DNA of 64,000 nt from Pteria penguin (taxonomy: Eukaryota; Mollusca; Bivalvia; Pterioida; Pteriidae): contig CM068583.1 of the NCBI GenBank assembly GCA_035048485.1, positions 69,359,731 to 69,423,730 on the forward strand. Direction: 5' to 3'. Under the pieces are notes generated by a model. It saw only the letters and a program-made list of their open reading frames with translations, made no database searches and was not told the DNA's origin. Position numbers and translations under genes: made by a program. Of the stretch, positions 57,291-64,000 are shown piece by piece. Each line of letters opens with the position of its first letter. The first letter of the stretch is position 1.

Positions 57291-58689
57291 CAAATAGGTT
57301 TTCGCGTGCTATTCATGTCCGGATAGGTTTGGGTTGGTTCCAAGTTTAGACGCTTGTTAAGATTTTCCGGTTGTGTGAAAACCTCACAGTATCGTTCTCA
57401 AAATTCATGTATGTATCACATAATATAAAACTATCATTGCTTTATCTCTAGAAAAAAATGCGTATATATATGGTAAAGTCCAGACATTGTGACTCCTACA
57501 AATTCTCCTCCTCAGGAGTCATGACAAACTTTGGCGTGCAACAAAAACGGTGTGTTGTTGATACTTTAGTGTCTTTACAAGGACATGGTGGTGGCGGTGA
57601 AGTATGAGCCGAATCGTTTCAATAGAAATTATTGATACAAGTAGTGGTCCAGTATACAGGTTGGGACAACCACTCATTTTAGAGATAATTACTCAAATGA
57701 GTAACTATCTCTGATTTCAGAGATCAATTTCAAGGAATGAGCAGAAGTTAACCATTACTAAAAAAAGAAATTAAAGTTTAGTGACTTCTCAGTATTATTT
57801 AATCTAAAGCATTACATTTTGTAACTTAGATCTTAGAGTTATTGGATTATTTAAATCTTGCCCCATAAACAATCAAATTGTGTGGTTTTTTTTTTTAACT
57901 TTTTATATTTTTGTGTTCATCATTGTATTTTTGAACATCTAATATTCATACTGATACATGTATAAATAAATATTAAACTTTTGTATTATTATTATACTGA
58001 AATAAATTCGTAAGCAACAAGTAAATTATAACAATCAATATCTTAATATGAAGTCAAATGTTTTACGGGAAACGTAACTATATGTGCCTGTTTTGAGGGT
58101 CATGTATTTTTTTTTTTTTTTTTATATTATTGAATGTTCAGTTAAGTACTAGAATGTTCTGTAATTGCATGTTGTATAACTTGTTTACTTCCATAATGAT
58201 TTGTGAATGTTCTTAATGTAAGTTCTTAGTAATCAAGTTGTTTCTGTATTGGAAATCACTTGAACATTGTAGAACCTGGAAATATATAGAAACTATGAAA
58301 TGTATATACATTGTAAGGCATTGATTCTGGCATTTTGGGAGCACTGCGCTACATTAACTTTCTATGTATATACTGGGGATTAATCATTTTTACGGACTGC
58401 TTGAATTGGATTTATTTTTTTTCAAATGTCACTTAGCCTGGTAAATTTTCTGTTGCTCTCGTAAATATGTGTGTTAAAGATTTTTAGCTTTTGCATACCG
58501 GTAGTCTAATATCTTTCCTTTGTCTCCCTCTTCCACTTCACACCTGTGCCTCCCTTCCTTTCCATTTCTGTGTCTTCCCTTCCACTTCCCTTGCTTCTTC
58601 CTTCCATTGACTCCTTTTCTTCCATTTACCTTCTTTTACCCCTCCTTATCTGCCCCCTGAGTTACACTTCGGACACATTTCTTGGTATT
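57291..58689. other. No gene; CT-rich stretch 58515-58660
   Basis: AT-rich DNA with T-runs and a strongly pyrimidine-rich stretch ('ttccttccttt'-like) at 58515-58660. No coding. Confidence 0.5.
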
Positions 58690-58856
58690 GGTTTATTATT
58701 GTTTTATTATGTCACTCCATAATTATTTCATGTATATGATAACGGCATCTGCCTAATGCATTGCATAGAAATATATTCCTTTGCAAAAAACCCACCTGAA
58801 GCAGTGAGAGATCTTTTATGTGTCTTGACTACCTTGACACAGGACCTTGGTTTTTA
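58690..58856 (-). mobile_element. SINE, 3' part
   Basis: The reverse complement matches 36715-36830: 'cactgcttcaggtggg', 'tttctatgcaatgcatt' and 'catgaaataattatggagtgac'. The tRNA-like head is missing. Confidence 0.65.
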
Positions 58857-60450
58857 TTAGCTCACCTGAGTCAAAGGCTCAAGTGAGCTATAGTCATAAT
58901 GCGCCATCCGTCGTCCTTTGTTGGCGTCGTTGGCGTCCGTCATGAACTTTTTCACATTTTCGACTTCTTCTCTGGAACTGCAATGCAGATTTGGATCAAA
59001 CTTTGTATATATGATGTACTCAAGGTACCCTACCAAAATTGTGTTCGGGATCCAGATTCCCTGAGGTGTGGATCCAGGGCGGGGCCAAAAGTGCCCAAAA
59101 TGGTACCCCTCTTCAAAAATCTTTTCCTCCAGAACCACTGCATAAATGGGGAAACTAATTGCATTTCAACAATGTATAAAGATGGGTTATCAAAAATGTG
59201 TTCGGGGTTAAGATCTGTCAAATAGAAATTTACGCTTTTTTTGATGTGTTTTCGAACTTAGTAATTTCAATGTAGAAAAGTGTCATGTTTTTCAGTTAAT
59301 TGACATTGATGATTTCTTAATGACTATTTTGATCATAATTATGGTAAAGAATATTATTGTGAAAGAATTTTGTCAATAACTCAATTTTTTGATTTTTTAA
59401 GAATTTTTAAGACTTCCAAAAAAAACCTGGGGGTTGGCCATTTTTCACATTGTTTACTTTTTCTGCCAAACTGTTGGAAGGATTTTAATAAATCTCAGTA
59501 GAAATAAATCACTTATGATCCCCTTCAAATTCTGCTGTTTTCGTCCAGACCTCTTTACAGGTGGCGCCACCTTAGTCAAAAGTAGGTCACAAAAGAGAAC
59601 CCTCCTTTGACAATATTCTTCTTCATACTGGCTGTATACAGAGACAAACAGAATGCATAGAAATGATCTAGAGGGATAAGTGAAGACATATTGTCATTTT
59701 GGTTCCCTTCCAAAATCAAATTTTAGAATTTTTTTCGACATTTGTTTGGACTTGGTGATTTCAATGCAGAAAAGTGTCATATTTACTAGTTAATTGATGA
59801 TGATAATTTCTTATGGACTATTGTGATCATAATTATGGTAAGGAATGATAATTTGAAAGAATTTTGTCAATATCTCAATTTTTGGATTTTCTATGAAATT
59901 TTAAGACTTTTCAATGAGGGTGTATAGGGACAATTCTTCCTATTTTTAACTTTTGCTGTTATATCACATGAGAGATTTTAATGAAACACGGCATACATGT
60001 ACATGGAGCACTATAGGTCCTCTATCAATTTTGTACATTTCATCCAAATTGATCAACAGATAATGCCACCATGTCTAAAAACTGTGTCTCACAATGGTAT
60101 ATATAGCACTTGGTAATTAAATTATGGAGAGTAGCGGTTCAAATCAAGCTGTAGTCAATTTTTTTTTTCATTTCTTTACACATCTAAATAAGTTTTTAGA
60201 TGTTTCTCAACACTCAGCATATGAAATTAGGCCATATTAAGTTGGATCTGGACAAGATTAGAAAAAATTGCTGTTCATGATCCAGTCTTGAAATCAGTCA
60301 ACAAAAGGCCCCACCTAAAGAAAATGACTAACTAGTATCACATCTTACAGAGACAAAGCAGCAAATGTTTAATATCAAAATCACCTGAATGGATGTGCAA
60401 AAATGTGTTGTTTTTGGTCGGAATTGCGTAGCAATTCCAGACCTTAGTCA
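58857..60450. repeat. Dispersed-type repeat led by a terminal hairpin
   Basis: It begins with AGCTCACCTGAG ... CTCAAGTGAGCT (58859-58889), a 12-bp inverted repeat with one mismatch, followed by 'ccatccgtcgtcc'. An internal ~190-bp block at 59230-59420 recurs at about 59735-59915 ('agaaaagtgtcat', 'gatcataattatggtaa', 'gaattttgtcaat'). No ORF of substance. It looks like a non-autonomous element; its right end is uncertain. Confidence 0.55.
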
Positions 60451-60869
60451 TTACAATATGCTGTGGTGAACGCGTGGAACGCAGAAAATACCTCATCGTG
60501 CATAAATAGTGCGTCGATATTTAGAAAAAGCGTGATTAGATTTACTTTTAGTGCTTATAATTCATATTGTACGAGTCAATACAAGATAAGTTTGATCAGA
60601 TGAGAAAATAGATGTGCCGTTATTCCATCGATTTAGACGAGTTATATTCATGCGCTGGAGGACATGCAGTCTCTCCGAATACTCGACGGAAAGTCCCGAA
60701 AAGTATCATTCTTCATTAATTTTAAAGAAATATGGATGACTATTCAAAAATATTTAGCAAGTAGCCTAATATTACCATATAGATTTGAATTGTATATTTA
60801 TATCGTATATTTATTACCTAATTGTATTATATTATTCATACTTCCTTAGGGGAAATTAAAAAAATCTAT
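60451..60869. other. No gene seen
   Basis: AT-rich; a 61-codon frame at 60664 has no motif. Confidence 0.4.
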
Positions 60870-63800
60870 AATATAAGATCCAGTATAATATAGGAAGTAG
60901 TATGATGTACATTGTAGGATGGAGTACCAGTATTCTATAAAATGGAGTATAGTATAAGGTGCATTATACTATAAAATGAAATATAATATAAGGTGGAGTA
61001 TAATATAAGATGGATTAGAATATAGAGTAATAAGTATACCATAAGAAGGAGTATAGTGTAGGGTGCAGTATAGTATAAGATGGAGTATAGTATACAGTGG
61101 AGTATAGTATAAGATGAAGTATAGTATACAGTGGAGTATATTATAAGATGGAGTATAGTATACAGTGGAGTATATTATAAGATGGAGTATAGTATACAGT
61201 GGAGTATAGTATAAGATGGAGTATAGTATACAGTGCAGTATAGTATAAGATGGAGTATAGTATACAGTGGAGTATAGTATAAGATGGAGTATAGTATACA
61301 GTGGAGTATATTATAAGATGGAGTATAGTATACAGTGGAGTATATTATAAGATGGAGTATAGTATACAGTGGAGTATAGTATAAGATGGAGTATAGTATA
61401 CAGTGGAGTATATTATAAGATGGAGTATAGTATACAGTGGAGTATATTATAAGATGGAGTATAGTATACAGTGGAGTATATTATAAGATGGAGTATAGTA
61501 TACAGTGGAGTACATTATAAGATGGAGTATAGTATACAGTGGAGTACATTATAAGAGGGTAGAATATACTATAAGATGGATTATACTATAGAGTAGAGTA
61601 ATATAGGGTGGAATATACTATAAGATGAAGTATAATATAGGATACAGTATATTATAAGTTATAGTATAATATAAGATAGAGTATACTATAAAATGTGGTA
61701 TAATATAAAATGTAGTATAATATAAGATGGCGTATAATATAAAATTGAGTATACTATAAGATGTAGTGTACTATAAGATGTAGTATAATATAAGATGTAG
61801 TATACTATAAGATGTATTGTACTATAAGATGTAGTATACTATAAGATGTAGTGTACTATAAGATGTAGTATAATATAAGATGTAGTATAATATAAGATGT
61901 AGTGTACTATAAGATGTTGTATACTATAAGATGTAGTATACTATAAGATGTAGAATACTATAAGATGTAGTGTACTATAAGATGTAGTGTACTATAAGAT
62001 GTAGTATACTATAAGATGTAGTGTACTATAAGATGTAGTATACTATAAGATGTAGTATACTATAAGATGTAGAATACTATAAGATGTAGTTTACTATAAG
62101 ATGTAGTGTACTATAAGATGTAGTATACTATAAGATGTAGTGTACTATAAGATGTAGTATACTATAAGATGTAGTGTACTATAAGATGTAGAATACTATA
62201 AGATGTAGTATACTATAAGATGTAGTATACTATAAGATGTAGTATAATATAAGATGTAGTATACTGTAAGATGTAGTGTACTATAAGATGTAGTATACTA
62301 TAAGATGTAGTGTACTATAAGATGTAGAATACTATAAGATGTAGAATACTATAAGATGTAGAATACTATAAGATGTAGTGTACTATAAGATGTAGTTTAC
62401 TATAAGATGTAGTGTACTATAAGATGTAGTATACTATAAATTGTAGTATACTATAAGATGTATTATACTATAAGATGTAGTATACTATAAGATGTAGTGT
62501 ACTATAAAATGTAGAATACTATAAGATGTAGTATACTATGAGATGTAGTGTACTATAAGATGTAGTGTACTATAAGATGTAGTATACTATGAGATGTAGT
62601 GTACTATAAGATGTAGTGTACTATAAGATGTAGTGTACTATAAGATGTAGTATAGTATAAGATGTAGAATACTATAAGATGTAGAATACTATAAGATGTA
62701 GTATACTATAAGATGTAGTATACTATAAGATGTAGTATAATGTAAGATGTAGAATACTATAAGATGTAGTGTACTATAAGATGTAGTGTACTATAAGATG
62801 TAGTATACTATAAGATGTAGTGTACTATAAGATGTAGTATAGTATAAGATGTAGAATACTATAAGATGTAGAATACTATAAGATGTAGTGTACTATAAGA
62901 TGTAGTTTACTATAAGATGTAGTGTACTATAAGATGTAGTATACTATAAATTGTAGTATACTATAAGATGTATTATACTATAAGATGTAGTATACTATAA
63001 GATGTAGTGTACTATAAAATGTAGAATACTATAAGATGTAGGATAATATAAGATGTAGTATAATATAAGATGTAGTGTACTATAAGATGTAGTATACTAT
63101 AAGATGTAGTGTACTATAAGATGTAGTGTACTATAAGATGTAGTATACTATAAGATGTAGTATAATATAAGATGTAGTGTACTATAAGATGTATTGTACT
63201 ATAAGATGTAGTGTACTATAAGATGTAGTATACTATAAATTGTAGTATACTATAAGATGTAGTGTACTATAAGATGTAGTATACTATAAATTGTAGTATA
63301 CTATAAGATGTAGTGTACTATAAGTTGTAGTATACTATAAGATGTAGTGTACTATAAGATGTAGTGTACTATAAGATGTAGTATACTATAAGATGTAGTG
63401 TACTATAAGATGTAGTATAGTATAAGATGTAGAATACTATAAGATGTAGAATACTATAAGATGTAGTATACTATAAGATGTAGTGTACTATAAAATGTAG
63501 AATACTATAAGATGTAGTATAATATAAGATGTAGTATAATATAAGATGTAGTGTACTATAAGATGTAGTATACTATAAGATGTAGTGTACTATAAGATGT
63601 ATTGTACTATAAGATGTAGTGTACTATAAGATGTAGTGTACTATAAGATGTAGTATACTATAAGATGTAGTATAATATAAGATGTAGTGTACTATAAGAT
63701 GTATTGTACTATAAGATGTAGTGTACTATAAGATGTAGTGTACTATAAGATGTAGTGTACTATAAGATGTAGTGTACTATAAGATGTAGTATACTATAAG

Positions 63801-64000
63801 ATGTAGTATACTATAAATTGTAGTATACTATAAGATGTAGTGTACTATAAGATGTAGTATACTATAAATTGTAGTATACTATAAGATGTAGTGTACTATA
63901 AGATGTAGTATACTATAAGATGTAGTATATGATAAGATTTAGTATACTATAAGATGTAGTGTACTATAAGATGTAGTGTACTCTAATATGTAGAATACTA
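60870..64000. repeat. 17-bp satellite array, runs off the window end
   Basis: The core monomer is TAGTATACTATAAGATG, with variants TAGTGTACTA, TAGAATACTA and TAGTTTACTA. The first ~190 bp are diverged. At 61060-61560 it is organised as 34-bp dimers (one monomer 'aagatggagtatagtat', the other 'acagtggagtatattat'). From about 61700 it is the plain 17-bp form. Rare variants recur at exact multiples of 17: 'tagtttac' at 62391 and 62901 (510 bp), and 'ctataaattg' at 62434, 62944, 63233, 63284, 63811 and 63862. It contains no genes. Confidence 0.97.

Noticed and set aside
57037..57297. Low-complexity ORFs (poly-Pro, poly-Asn, poly-Leu)
   Set aside because: Product of C, CA and AAT simple repeats.

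Overview
The window looks like repeat-dominated, AT-rich animal nuclear DNA. Three things point to a lophotrochozoan, most likely a mollusc (inference, not proven): heavily degraded reverse-transcriptase copies of a Penelope-like type, tRNA-derived SINEs, and hAT and pogo-type DNA transposons of kinds common in those genomes. There are no bacterial operons, ribosome-binding sites or CRISPR arrays. One gene looks intact and host-like: a single-exon class A GPCR on the minus strand (24693-25964). Nearly everything else recognisable is a mobile element, the remains of one, or a tandem repeat.

Layout. 1-5.4 kb: fragments of a Penelope-like element (PLE), then a 1.43-kb unit present two and a half times in tandem and ending in a long (TA)n tract. 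6.4-8.9 kb: the 3' half of a non-LTR retrotransposon, split by a short insertion with a target-site duplication. 10 kb: a hAT transposase C-terminal scrap. 11.8-21.6 kb: a PLE cluster with four broken plus-strand copies (A-D), repeated end modules and a ~354-bp tandem unit with a hammerhead-ribozyme-like core. 24.7-26 kb: the GPCR. 27-47 kb: scattered copies of a family I call RepA, minus-strand PLE fragments, four different minisatellites, a tandem pair of tRNA-type SINEs, another SINE, a degraded PC4-like fragment and PLE copy E. 48.8-51.3 kb: a broken pogo-type transposase with a THAP zinc finger upstream and a PHD-like finger downstream. 52.4-56.8 kb: a hAT transposon whose reading frame begins with an OTU cysteine-protease domain, bounded by a short inverted repeat. 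57-60.5 kb: low complexity, a SINE and a hairpin-led dispersed repeat. 60.9-64 kb (window end): a 17-bp satellite with higher-order structure.

The most interesting items are: (1) the OTU-hAT fusion, open over more than 1,100 codons except for two TAG codons and one single-base frameshift; (2) the hammerhead-like core in ~354-bp units flanking PLE copies, with inverted PLE end modules; (3) two PLE copies that share the same stop codon inside the catalytic YIDD box; (4) a nested higher-order satellite. All homology calls come from reading motifs by eye; no database search was run.
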